DNA of 64,000 bases, from NCBI RefSeq assembly GCF_034424315.1, contig NZ_CP139972.1, forward strand, positions 2,418,001 to 2,482,000, in the 5' to 3' direction. The notes under the pieces were generated by a model. It searched no databases and was not told the DNA's origin. It saw nothing but the letters and a program-made list of their open reading frames with translations. Below are positions 8,476-17,238 of the stretch, piece by piece. Each line of letters starts with the position of its first letter. Positions within the stretch are counted from its first letter, which is position 1. Position numbers and translations under genes: made by a program. This DNA is from Chitinophaga sancti. Its GTDB lineage: Bacteria; Bacteroidota; Bacteroidia; Chitinophagales; Chitinophagaceae.

Positions 8476-8548
8476 TGATCCCGTTGGGACTCGAACCCAA
8501 GACCCATACATTAAAAGTGTATTGCTCTACCAACTGAGCTACGGAATC
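8476..8548 (-). tRNA. tRNA-Lys (anticodon UUU)
   Basis: 73 nt with a full cloverleaf: acceptor GATTCCG/CGGGATC (one T-G pair), D-arm with AGCTCAGTTGGTAGAGC, anticodon stem ATACA/TGTAT with loop CTTTTAA (anticodon TTT), T-loop TTCGAGT, discriminator A. CCA is not encoded. It sits at the border between the mobile-element zone and housekeeping genes, which makes it a plausible integration target. Confidence 0.95.
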
Positions 8549-8628
8549 ATTCCCTTTCTTCGTGATTGGGAGTGCAAAGATAGGAATTAATTACTTTCTT
8601 CCAAATCCAAACACAATTATTTTTTAGA

Positions 8629-11052
8629 TTAATTCAAAATCATCCTGTACTTCACCGCCGGATCCTCCCGCTGGTCGGGCTTAAACAAGTGCAGCAGGTA
8701 ATACTTCCCATTCACCCAATCCTGCACCGCGTTATCATAATATGGACTCCCCGGATTCCCACTTTCCCCGCCAGGATAGATCCCATAAGCCTCTACAGGA
8801 TCTCCCATCTGCACGATCATCCTCCATGACGGGCCGTGATTTTCCTTGATACAATTCACTATATGCCTGCCACCGCCTGTATATAAATGATACGCACCAA
8901 ACGGAACAATACTCCTTGTAATGTGCCGGATGTCAGTACCACGGTAACGCCCCCACTCTAATTTATTTTTCGCCTCCAGCATTTTTGCAGTATCCGCAGC
9001 CTTTGCCAGCGCCGCATTCATCAGACCTGAGAAAGTTTCTTTTTCAGGTGTGTTGATGTTGTCTATGAAATGAAATGCGGTATCCTTAATCAATAAATTC
9101 AACGTCGTTTTTTCCCAGGGCATCTGGTATACGTCTTCTCCGAACTGTGCCATTTCATCATCCCAGATCGAGCTTTGTAAATTATTCCATACCAGCTGGA
9201 ACACAGTGGCTGCCTTGCTATCCGGGGTACTCTGCTGATTCCAGTGAAGGAGCAGCTCCCAATATTTTTGTTGCGCTGCTGTCAGTAATGACTTCTGCAA
9301 ATGCGCCCCGAATACAGGAATGGCGGCTCTTGCCAGCAGGTTAGTGTAGTCATTCTGCAAGGCCATCATATCCTGGATAGTGATCTGGCTGTCTGCTGCC
9401 AGCACTTCGTTGATACGTTTACCACGGAACAGGTCATAGCCACCCACGAAATTGTAGGGATAGGTATCATCTGTTGGATTTTGATTGGCAGAGCTAACAA
9501 AGCCCCTTGCCGGGTTATGTAAATGTGGTAATTCGTTTTGCGGAATATATCCCTGCCATGCAAAAGTGCTGTCATCTCCCGGTAGGATGAATTTACCCTG
9601 GTCTTTCCAGCGCAGGGGATATTTTCCATTATGCCAGATAGCGATATCACCGTCACGCGATGCAAAAGCAAAGTTCTGTGCAGGGCATTGGTAGTCTTTG
9701 ATGGCAGCCAGGTAATCGTCGTAATTCTTTGCCTTGTTAAGCAGCAGGAAAGTACGCAATTCATTGGAAGGATCATGTGCTTTCCAGCGCATGGCCAGGA
9801 ACTGGAACTCTTCTTTCTGGTGCTCAGGGAATGTATTATCGTAAGCCACCGGCCCCCATACTGTATAGGCAACTGTATCGTAAAAAGGCTTTTGACCCCT
9901 GATCTCAATTTTTTCTATGCGCAGATCGGCATCCCGGTAAGCACCCTTGAATAAATATTGCTTGCGGCCATTGCGGAACTGCAATTTGTAAAAGTCTTTT
10001 ACATCTTCTTCGCCATTGGTCACGCCCCAGGCAATGTCATTATTGAAACCAATGATAACCCCAGGTGCACCCGGCAATGAAGCGCCATAGGTATTCATTT
10101 GTGGGGTATGCAATTGTATTTCATACCACAACGATGGCAGACTCAGACCCAGGTGCGGATCATTACAAAGGATCGGCGCGCCGGAGCGGGTTTTGGAGCC
10201 AGCCACGGCCCAGTTGTTACTACCATTGTCAGGGTCAGGTTTTTCTTCCTTAAAATGTTGTAAGACACCTGCCAGTTTGATCATGTTGTCCGGTGGCGCC
10301 ACTGCTTTCAGAGTTGCTGCATCAAAATGCGTGTTTTTAGGCACGATCGGGTCCAGGCTATCACTGAAATCAGGATACATGAGGTCGAAATCCTTTTTGC
10401 TGAATAAATGGCGTGCATTGGTGTATTCAAGATCCTCGGCTTCACCCGCCAGATCGTTTGCCATCAGTTTGAGGAGGATGGCAGATTTCAGCGTTGTCCA
10501 TTGCTCCGGTTTGTAATCGAGCAGTTTGTATTCTATGGGCAATGATGCCTTGTTCAATGATGCGATATAAGTATTTACACCGGCAGCGTAAGATGCTACT
10601 GCTGTTTTGGTAAAAGGATCCTTTTCCATTTCTTTCAAAGCTACCTCTGCACTGTAGATCATACCGCGGCGACGTTGCATCCTGTCATAATCCAGCATTT
10701 TAGGGCCTAAGATTTCCGAGAGACGGCCGGAGGCGGCGAAGATCTGCAATTCCATTTGCCAGAGACGATCACGGGCGTGGATGAAACCTTCTATGTAATA
10801 AGCATCTGCATCGTTTTCTGCAAAGATGTGAGGTACCATACGGTCATCCAGCCATACTTCGGCCTTGCCGGTAAGTCCGGGGAGGTCGATGGTTTCACTG
10901 TAATTTTTGCTGATGGGGGTAGCGTTTTGCCAGAAACCTTCCTGTGGACTGAGTAGCGGTCCTACGGGAGGCAGGGCGCCCCATTTTTGAGACAAAGCGA
11001 ATATTAATACGGCGGTTATTCCGGTCGAAATGGCGAATGGTAGAATTCTCAT
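8629..11052 (-). CDS. Penicillin acylase family protein
   Basis: 807 residues, N-terminal nucleophile hydrolase of the penicillin amidase family (amide or acyl-homoserine-lactone hydrolysis; substrate unknown). An N-terminal hydrophobic segment (residues 4-20) exports or anchors it. The nucleophile is Ser278 in DNGSNNWAV, where autocleavage would create the beta chain, followed by the typical SGAPILCNDPHLGLSLPSLWYEIQL stretch (290 onward) and the Asn/Arg-rich active-site region further on. Length fits the 750-850 residues usual for the family. It is transcribed alone and follows a repeat-rich spacer after bioF. Confidence 0.9.
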   Translation of the reverse strand: MRILPFAISTGITAVLIFALSQKWGALPPVGPLLSPQEGFWQNATPISKNYSETIDLPGLTGKAEVWLDDRMVPHIFAENDADAYYIEGFIHARDRLWQMELQIFAASGRLSEILGPKMLDYDRMQRRRGMIYSAEVALKEMEKDPFTKTAVASYAAGVNTYIASLNKASLPIEYKLLDYKPEQWTTLKSAILLKLMANDLAGEAEDLEYTNARHLFSKKDFDLMYPDFSDSLDPIVPKNTHFDAATLKAVAPPDNMIKLAGVLQHFKEEKPDPDNGSNNWAVAGSKTRSGAPILCNDPHLGLSLPSLWYEIQLHTPQMNTYGASLPGAPGVIIGFNNDIAWGVTNGEEDVKDFYKLQFRNGRKQYLFKGAYRDADLRIEKIEIRGQKPFYDTVAYTVWGPVAYDNTFPEHQKEEFQFLAMRWKAHDPSNELRTFLLLNKAKNYDDYLAAIKDYQCPAQNFAFASRDGDIAIWHNGKYPLRWKDQGKFILPGDDSTFAWQGYIPQNELPHLHNPARGFVSSANQNPTDDTYPYNFVGGYDLFRGKRINEVLAADSQITIQDMMALQNDYTNLLARAAIPVFGAHLQKSLLTAAQQKYWELLLHWNQQSTPDSKAATVFQLVWNNLQSSIWDDEMAQFGEDVYQMPWEKTTLNLLIKDTAFHFIDNINTPEKETFSGLMNAALAKAADTAKMLEAKNKLEWGRYRGTDIRHITRSIVPFGAYHLYTGGGRHIVNCIKENHGPSWRMIVQMGDPVEAYGIYPGGESGNPGSPYYDNAVQDWVNGKYYLLHLFKPDQREDPAVKYRMILN

Positions 11053-11158
11053 AGCAAGGAAGTGATTGGCTAATATACAGAATTCTGATCGCAGGGAGGG
11101 TGAAAGAGGTAAAAAAGTGGTCTCCGGGGGAAATAAACTGCCTATAACCTGCTCATAT

Positions 11159-11243
11159 CCCGCAGATATTCCGCCTCTTTAAAGATGCGGGATAAAGGCG
11201 GCTTATAGGCGGGATATCTGCGGGTTATCTGCGGGTTATCTCC
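11159..11243. repeat. REP-like palindrome plus tandem repeat
   Basis: Arms 11159-11175 (CCCGCAGATATTCCGCC) and 11208-11224 (GGCGGGATATCTGCGGG) pair at 16 of 17 positions. The right arm is followed by two tandem copies of GCGGGTTATCT. The layout is that of an intergenic REP/BIME-type element between bioF and the acylase gene. Confidence 0.7.
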
Positions 11244-11261
11244 CTTAAAAAGCAAAAATTA

Positions 11262-11280
11262 AGACCGGGGAAACCGGTCT
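11262..11280 (-). terminator. bioF terminator hairpin
   Basis: AGACCGG-GGAAA-CCGGTCT, perfect 7-bp stem; on the minus strand it lies 24 bases after the bioF stop and is followed by a T-rich stretch. Confidence 0.65.
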
Positions 11281-11303
11281 ACTTTGAGAATTTAACACCC
11301 TCC

Positions 11304-12413
11304 TTACTTCGTTAAAACGGAAATACACCTATCTACCTCCTCCTCCGTATTGAAACTATGCAGTACAATCCGCAGCCGTTCCTTCCCTTTTGGCACCGTA
11401 GGATGTAATATTGCCCTGATATCCAGGCCTTCGCCCTGCAGCCTTTCCGCCAATGCACGGGTAGCCGCATTTCCAGGGCTCAAAACGACCTGGATAGGCG
11501 TTTCACTGGGCAAGGTATCCAGGGCCGCCACTCCCCTCCGGAATCGGGCGATTAAGGCCGATAAATGCCCCCTCGCCTCCTGCATATAAGGAAACAAATC
11601 GTAACTGGCCATGATAGCCGCCATCGCAGTAGGAGGCAGGGCTGTAGTATAAATAAATGATCGGGAAAAATTGATCAGGAAATCGCGTAAATGCCTGGAA
11701 CCCAGCACCACCGCACCATGGCAACCCACTGCTTTGCCAAAAGTATGCACCCTGGCAAAACAGGCCCCCTCCAAACCCAGGTGCTGTACCAGGCCCTCTC
11801 CTTTGGCCCCCACCACCCCGGTAGCATGTGCCTCATCTACGATCAGGTGCGCCCCTGCCCTTTCACAAATGGTCGCTATCGCCCCCAAAGGAGCAAAATC
11901 ACCATCCATAGAATATACTGATTCCACCGCCACAAATACATTTCCACTGCCATTGGCCAGTTTCTTCTCCAGGTCCTGGGGGTCATTATGCAAAAATGAA
12001 AATGCCTGTGCCCTGGAAAGACGCATCCCATCACGGATACTTGCGTGGATCAGGGAATCATAGATGATCGTATCTCCTTTTTGGGGCACCGCACTCAATA
12101 AACCCAGGTTAGCATCATAACCTGAATTATACACCAGGCCCGCTTCACTTTGATGAAATGCTGCCAGCATACTTTCCGTTTCCTCTACCCAGGGGTAATT
12201 GCCCGCCAGCAGGCGGGATCCCGTACTTCCATGTGCAAAAGGCCGTGCTGCCAATAGATTGTGCACCGCTTCCTGCATAGCCATGCTCTTTGCCAGGCCC
12301 AGGTAATCATTGGAACAAAAGTCAACCATACCAGGTGCCGGCAGGCGTAATTGCCGGAAGGCCTGTTGTGCTTTGCGTGCTTCGAGTTGCGCTAAAAGAA
12401 AATCTTCTTTCAT
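11304..12413 (-). CDS. bioF: 8-amino-7-oxononanoate synthase family protein
   Basis: 369 residues, PLP-dependent alpha-oxoamine synthase that joins pimeloyl-ACP/CoA and L-alanine in biotin synthesis. Visible motifs: FCSNDYLGLA (32-41), HGSTGSRLLAGN (61-72), IVDEAHATG (191-199) and the PLP-lysine segment HTFGKA with Lys227. Length is slightly short for BioF (about 385) but complete. KBL and SPT belong to the same family; the HGSTGSRLLAGN stretch and the length fit BioF best. It stands alone here, divergent from the miaE-like gene, with no other bio gene in view. Confidence 0.88.
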   Translation of the reverse strand: MKEDFLLAQLEARKAQQAFRQLRLPAPGMVDFCSNDYLGLAKSMAMQEAVHNLLAARPFAHGSTGSRLLAGNYPWVEETESMLAAFHQSEAGLVYNSGYDANLGLLSAVPQKGDTIIYDSLIHASIRDGMRLSRAQAFSFLHNDPQDLEKKLANGSGNVFVAVESVYSMDGDFAPLGAIATICERAGAHLIVDEAHATGVVGAKGEGLVQHLGLEGACFARVHTFGKAVGCHGAVVLGSRHLRDFLINFSRSFIYTTALPPTAMAAIMASYDLFPYMQEARGHLSALIARFRRGVAALDTLPSETPIQVVLSPGNAATRALAERLQGEGLDIRAILHPTVPKGKERLRIVLHSFNTEEEVDRCISVLTK

Positions 12414-12427
12414 CTTTCAAAGCTAAG

Positions 12428-12435
12428 TAACTTTG
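12428..12435 (+). promoter_or_regulatory. Putative -7 box upstream of miaE-like gene
   Basis: TAACTTTG matches TAnnTTTG exactly, 33 bases before the ATG. No convincing -33 TTTG was found. Confidence 0.4.
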
Positions 12436-12468
12436 TGGACGATCATTAATGAATAGCAAATAACGCGC

Positions 12469-13065
12469 ATGAGTAAAGTATCTATCCTTGGTTTGCATCT
12501 TCCCTCTGACCCACGATGGGTGAACCTGGCCGAAATTTCCCTGGAAGAAGTATTGACAGACCATGCTTTTTGTGAGCAAAAAGCAGCGACTTCCTGTATT
12601 TCTTTGATTCAGCGTTACCCACACAGAGATAGATTGGTACAGGAGTTGGCGCCGATTGTAACGGAGGAATGGGGGCATTTCAGGCAGGTACTGGCAGAGA
12701 TGCGGAAACGCGGGTTCCAGTTAGGCAAACAACGAAAGGATCTATACGTAAATGAGCTGATGCTGCACCAGCTTAAAGGTGGAGATCCGGATACTGTTTT
12801 CCTGGATCGCCTGCTGACCTTTGCGCTGATTGAAGCACGTAGTTGCGAGCGGTTCAGGTTATTGAGTGAAGGCCTGGACGATGAGTACCTGCGTGAGTTT
12901 TATCGGAAATTTATGATTTCAGAAGCGGGGCATTATCGTTTGTTTATAGACCTGGCGAATGAGTATTTACCAGAAGAAAAGGTAAGGACCAGGTGGCAGG
13001 AATGGCTGACGATTGAAGCGGGTATTATGGATAAGATGGAAGTGAGAGGCGATCGGATCCATTAA
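12469..13065 (+). CDS. miaE: tRNA-(ms2io6A)-hydroxylase family protein
   Basis: 198 residues. MiaE-type non-haem diiron protein that hydroxylates the isopentenyl group of ms2i6A37 in tRNA. The four-helix ligand pattern is visible: EEWGHF (Glu-x-x-His) near residue 66, EARSCERF near 123 and SEAGHYRLF near 150, with an early Glu in DHAFCEQKAA. Length matches the family (about 200). It is a single gene on the plus strand between two minus-strand genes. The exact tRNA substrate in Bacteroidota is inferred from the family. Confidence 0.85.
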   Translation: MSKVSILGLHLPSDPRWVNLAEISLEEVLTDHAFCEQKAATSCISLIQRYPHRDRLVQELAPIVTEEWGHFRQVLAEMRKRGFQLGKQRKDLYVNELMLHQLKGGDPDTVFLDRLLTFALIEARSCERFRLLSEGLDDEYLREFYRKFMISEAGHYRLFIDLANEYLPEEKVRTRWQEWLTIEAGIMDKMEVRGDRIH

Positions 13066-13094
13066 TATTTAGTGCCTGCAATTATTATTACGAA

Positions 13095-15335
13095 CTAAAA
13101 ATTAAACCCAATATTCACATAAAAACGCAATCGCCCATCCTGGTCGCAATACATCATCGTAGCTTCTATCGGCCCCATGAATGTTGCGTACCCGGTGGAA
13201 ATTCCGTAGCCACTCAGGTATTTATACCGATCTTCAACATTGCCCATAAAATCATATACCGCAGCTCCTATCCTGGGAGTGGTAAAAATATTTTTCGCCA
13301 CTTCATACTGGTAAGCCAGTTGAAAGGTTAATGCAGAAGATGTACTCACCTCCCCTTCCAGTATCCCTACAAAGGGCAACTGGTTCCGCATTACATTCGC
13401 CAGGCCACCGATCTGAAATGCATTGATCGGCCCCTGCATGTGATTGAAGTTTACCCCGCCGCCAGCCTGAATCTGCAGCGCACCCTTTTTCCCAAACGGA
13501 ATATGATACTTTGCCTGCAACATTGCACGCTGGTATTCCGCAAAGTTGAACTCCGTAGAATCAAACGGTTGCTGTATACCATCGCGGAACACCCTGAAAC
13601 CAGGGTTTTCATTGTATATCCAACCTGCTTCAAATTGCAGATCCATTCCCCTGCGCGGATAAACTTTTTGATCCAGGGAATTCATACCCGCATAAAAATA
13701 GCTGTTCAACTGCGTACTATTACCACGAATCTCCTGTTCATTTACATAGCGGGGATTTAGGTTCAAAAATTCCCATTTGGTACCGATACCGACTGCCATA
13801 ATACTGTTCAATGTGTACTGAAAATGAATATCCGTACTCAAATATTTACTTTGAAAATCCTGCTTTGCTTTCAGGTCTTCATAATATGTCATGGTGTTGT
13901 ATTCAAAGTAAAAACCCAGTCCTACACCAAAGTTGCGGTCATGCCCGGTATATTTAAAATACTCTGCCTGTATCCGCGGGTTCTCACTGACAGCAACGGA
14001 CACGAATGCACGGGAATTAGGAACAATAAAGTTACGCTGCGTAATATTTACTATGGCGCTGGCATTCGTAAAACTGTTATAAGTCAGCGCGAATTTTACA
14101 TAGCTAAGCGGATTCTCCTCCGCATTCACTTTCATGATGGTCTGACGATTGCTATCAGGCACAAGATCATAGGTGATCATTTTATAGAAGCGGGTACCGA
14201 ACACATTCAGTACTGCTTCTTTAATATCCCGTGATGTATAGCAGCCACCGGTTTTGAGCCCAAGCCTTCCTAAAAAGAATTTCTCATCTGAATGTTTAAG
14301 ACCATTCACCTGGATGGCTGTCAGTTCGATATCAGCGGTAAATGGCAGGCGGTTCTTTTCGAAGGGAGGTAATGGGTACAGCGCCTGCAGCGAATCTGCC
14401 AGGTGTTTGAAGATGGGATACATCTCCCGGCCTTTGCGTTTCCCGATTTCTATAATGGAATCAACGCTGCCAAAGCTGGCAGCACTATAGGTTCCCATTT
14501 TATGCTGTATGAAGATATCGCAGAGCTGACGTTCGTCTTTGAAGTCATCTGCATCTTTATAAAAGCCAAGTTGCTGAATGACATCCAGTGGTGTCTGTAA
14601 CTGGTCTGCTTTACGGAGCCCTTCAGACACGTTGGAACCGATCACAATGTCGGCCCCCATTTCCTTGGCCGTGATAACAGGGAAGTTCCTTACCACACCT
14701 CCATCCACCAATTTACGATCCCCGATATTGATGGCTGTAAAGATAGATGGAATGGCCATGCTGGCACGGATCGCGGTCACTACATCACCGGTATCGAGGG
14801 TGACAATAGCCCCATTTGAGACATCTGTGGCAATACATTTAAAGGGAATATTGAACTGGGAGAAATCTCTCACCCCATTGGCCGGCCAGCACATGCGGGC
14901 GAGTTCCAGCCATAGTTGTTCGCCGGAGATAACGCCGGATGCAAGCTTAGGCTTGCCATATTCAAAAGGGATTTCGATGATGTATTTATTATACTCTTTC
15001 TTTTCTTCGTAAGAGATGGCTGTGAGCTGGGGTTGATTGGTGAAGAGGTTGTTCCAGTCAAGCTCCCTGGCCATTTTCTCAATGGCCGCGCCGGAATAGC
15101 CCATGGAATAAAGGGCACCTACGATGCTGCCCATGCTGGTGCCGGTGAGGTAGTCTACTTTCAGTCCTGCGCTGTCGATGGCTTCGAGGATGCCGATGTG
15201 GGCAAGGCCTTTGGCGCCGCCTCCGCTGAGGGTGAGCCCGATTTTAGGACGGACGGCCCCAGACTGCTGTGCAAAGATGACGGCAGGCAATAAAATGATC
15301 CCTAACCAACAAACCAAAACCCTTCTGATACGCAT
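13095..15335 (-). CDS. Patatin-like phospholipase with BamA-type barrel
   Basis: 746 residues. A signal peptide (residues 1-22, ending FAQ) is followed by a patatin domain: oxyanion loop GGGAKG (38-43), nucleophile GTSMGS with Ser67, and the Asp of VDGGVVRNFP near residue 210 completing the Ser-Asp dyad. The middle (about 330-420) looks like a POTRA domain (IQVNGLKHSDEKFFLGRLGLK), and the C-terminal 300 residues alternate like an outer-membrane barrel ending FYVNIGFNF with terminal Phe. This is the PlpD-like (type Vd) or Bacteroidota patatin-BamA layout, so the lipase is probably exposed or released through its own barrel. Confidence 0.88.
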   Translation of the reverse strand: MRIRRVLVCWLGIILLPAVIFAQQSGAVRPKIGLTLSGGGAKGLAHIGILEAIDSAGLKVDYLTGTSMGSIVGALYSMGYSGAAIEKMARELDWNNLFTNQPQLTAISYEEKKEYNKYIIEIPFEYGKPKLASGVISGEQLWLELARMCWPANGVRDFSQFNIPFKCIATDVSNGAIVTLDTGDVVTAIRASMAIPSIFTAINIGDRKLVDGGVVRNFPVITAKEMGADIVIGSNVSEGLRKADQLQTPLDVIQQLGFYKDADDFKDERQLCDIFIQHKMGTYSAASFGSVDSIIEIGKRKGREMYPIFKHLADSLQALYPLPPFEKNRLPFTADIELTAIQVNGLKHSDEKFFLGRLGLKTGGCYTSRDIKEAVLNVFGTRFYKMITYDLVPDSNRQTIMKVNAEENPLSYVKFALTYNSFTNASAIVNITQRNFIVPNSRAFVSVAVSENPRIQAEYFKYTGHDRNFGVGLGFYFEYNTMTYYEDLKAKQDFQSKYLSTDIHFQYTLNSIMAVGIGTKWEFLNLNPRYVNEQEIRGNSTQLNSYFYAGMNSLDQKVYPRRGMDLQFEAGWIYNENPGFRVFRDGIQQPFDSTEFNFAEYQRAMLQAKYHIPFGKKGALQIQAGGGVNFNHMQGPINAFQIGGLANVMRNQLPFVGILEGEVSTSSALTFQLAYQYEVAKNIFTTPRIGAAVYDFMGNVEDRYKYLSGYGISTGYATFMGPIEATMMYCDQDGRLRFYVNIGFNF

Positions 15336-15637
15336 ATATCTTGACTGTGTAAACCCTTATCAGACCCGAAGGTAACTGAATAAGATTAAATAAAAAGTGA
15401 CTTTAACCCATGGAAGGTTGTCGTTTAACCATACTGCGGATCGTAGGCCCGCTGAGCTGCGCTCATAGGCCTGCAGGTAAAGTATTTTGCTTTATAAATG
15501 TTAAAAAACACGACAACGCTGCTTAAAATCTACGGCATAAGTACGTTTTCTAAAAATATAATATTTGCGTTTTTTTTATTATTTTATACAACTATTTGTA
15601 GCATTTTCAACTATTAGGACTACATATATTCTCACGT
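15336..15637. other. Divergent intergenic region
   Basis: 302 bp between the patatin gene (-) and the MFS gene (+). It must hold both promoters. Upstream of the patatin gene the minus strand has TTACCTTCG (one mismatch to TAnnTTTG); upstream of the MFS gene AATATTTG is a similar near match. No ORF or strong repeat was seen. Confidence 0.4.
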
Positions 15638-17122
15638 ATGAATAAACACACGACCGCGCACAACATCTGGCAGGTGATCCTGGCTTCGTCGGCTGGCACC
15701 CTGATAGAATGGTATGATTTCTACATCTTTGGCAGCCTGTCTGCAATTATTGCTGAAAAGTTTTTTCCTCCCAGCAATCCTGATCTCGCTTACATTATGA
15801 CACTCGCCACTTTTGCGGTGGGATTTGTAGTCAGGCCTTTTGGGGCGATTGTGTTTGGAAGGTTGGGGGATATTGTCGGGAGGAAGTACACTTTTTTACT
15901 CACACTACTCATTATGGGAGGGTCTACGTTTGCAATAGGCCTGGTACCGGGGTATGCAAGTATTGGTGTCCTGGCACCCATTATCGTTTTGTTGCTAAGA
16001 CTGTTACAGGGCCTGGCCCTGGGTGGTGAGTACGGAGGAGCAGCTACTTACGTGGCAGAGCATTCGGCGCATGATAAGCGGGGATATTATACCAGTTTTA
16101 TACAGACGACGGCTACTTTAGGCTTGTTTGTATCGCTGGCGGTGATATTGATTACCAGGAGCAGCATGACGACGGAGCAGTTTAGTGACTGGGGATGGCG
16201 CGTGCCGTTCTGGTTGTCGATATTGCTGGTGCTGATGTCTTATTATATCAGGATCAGGTTGCAGGAGTCGCCGGAATTTGCGCAGCTGAAAGCAGAGGGC
16301 AAGACGGCAAAGAACCCGATCAAAGAGAGTTTTGGTAAGAAGGAGAACCTGAAAGTGGTGTTGCTGGCGCTGTTCGGCGCGGCTATGGGGCAAGGGGTGA
16401 TCTGGTATACGGGGCAGTTTTATGCTTTGTCGTTTTTGCAAAAGACGATGAATATTGAGTTTGTGCAGTCGAATATTATTATCGCGGTGGCCCTGGTGCT
16501 GGGTACTCCTTTCTTTATATATTTTGGCCGCTTGTCAGATAAGATCGGGCGGAAGAAGATTATGATGACGGGAATGCTGATTGCAGCGCTGGCGTATTAC
16601 CCGATTTATGCAAGAATGGACCAGATCGGGAATTTGAGTTTGAAAACAGAGCTGAAGGCAAAGTATACGATAGAGAATACGATGTCGCGGAATAGTAAGA
16701 TGCAGAATGTGGAGAAGACCGTGCGAACGAGGGTGTATGATGACGAGACGAAGGCAAGGGAAGTGGTGATGAATACGGATGGGAAGGAGGAAAAGAAAAT
16801 AGAGGTGGTAGTGGGGATGAGTGGGTTGATACAACTGGTGTTGCTGGTGTGGGTGCAGGTGCTGTTTGTGACGATGGTGTATGGGCCGATAGCGGCGTTT
16901 TTGGTGGAATTGTTCCCGGCGAGGATCAGGTATACTTCGATGAGTTTGCCTTATCATTTGGGGAATGGGGTGTTTGGAGGCTTATTGCCGACGGTGGCGA
17001 CGATATTGGTGACGGAGACGCATAATCATTTGGCGGGCCTGGTGTACCCGATTGGGGTGGCGGTGATTTGCTTTGTGATTGGGGTGGTATTTATTAAGGA
17101 TAGTATGATATCGAAGGAATAA
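15638..17122 (+). CDS. MFS transporter, metabolite:H+ symporter (MHS) type
   Basis: 494 residues with about 12 transmembrane helices. Family signs: GTLIEWYDFYIFG near the start, GRLGDIVGRKYTF between TM2 and TM3, RLLQGLALGGEYGGAATYVAEH in TM4 and GRLSDKIGRKKIM between TM8 and TM9. These are typical of the ProP/KgtP/ShiA (MHS) branch that imports organic acids, betaines or shikimate by proton symport. A charged stretch of about 70 residues (MDQIGNLSLKTE to KKIEVVVGM) sits between TM9 and TM10 and would face the periplasm. Substrate unknown. Confidence 0.88.
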   Translation: MNKHTTAHNIWQVILASSAGTLIEWYDFYIFGSLSAIIAEKFFPPSNPDLAYIMTLATFAVGFVVRPFGAIVFGRLGDIVGRKYTFLLTLLIMGGSTFAIGLVPGYASIGVLAPIIVLLLRLLQGLALGGEYGGAATYVAEHSAHDKRGYYTSFIQTTATLGLFVSLAVILITRSSMTTEQFSDWGWRVPFWLSILLVLMSYYIRIRLQESPEFAQLKAEGKTAKNPIKESFGKKENLKVVLLALFGAAMGQGVIWYTGQFYALSFLQKTMNIEFVQSNIIIAVALVLGTPFFIYFGRLSDKIGRKKIMMTGMLIAALAYYPIYARMDQIGNLSLKTELKAKYTIENTMSRNSKMQNVEKTVRTRVYDDETKAREVVMNTDGKEEKKIEVVVGMSGLIQLVLLVWVQVLFVTMVYGPIAAFLVELFPARIRYTSMSLPYHLGNGVFGGLLPTVATILVTETHNHLAGLVYPIGVAVICFVIGVVFIKDSMISKE

Positions 17123-17127
17123 ATGGG

Positions 17128-17170
17128 CAAAAATTTGAGAGAATTACTTCGTAATTCTCTCAAATTTTTG
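17128..17170 (+). terminator. Very strong hairpin after MFS gene
   Basis: Perfect 20-bp arms starting CAAAAATTTGAGAGAATTAC with a 3-nt TTC loop. The 3' arm ends in ATTTTTG, giving the T-tract. The stop codon of the MFS gene lies six bases upstream. Confidence 0.85.
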
Positions 17171-17182
17171 CGGGGTTCGGTT

Positions 17183-17200
17183 CCGGGTCTGACGACCCGG
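17183..17200. repeat. Second hairpin after MFS gene
   Basis: CCGGGTC-TGAC-GACCCGG, perfect 7-bp stem, within a GC-rich spacer before the convergent GSCFA gene. It may terminate the minus-strand transcript. Confidence 0.6.
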
Positions 17201-17238
17201 AGCCGAAGATGCCCTGAATCGAGGATACCCCGAACTGC

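Noticed and set aside
8391..8537. Continuation of the IS5 transposase frame into the tRNA region
   Set aside because: The residues after KERK read through the terminator and antisense tRNA and are not transposase-like.
11053..11303. CRISPR-like array from the repeated GCGGGTTATCT motif
   Set aside because: Only two short adjacent copies without spacers; the inverted arms indicate a REP-type element instead.
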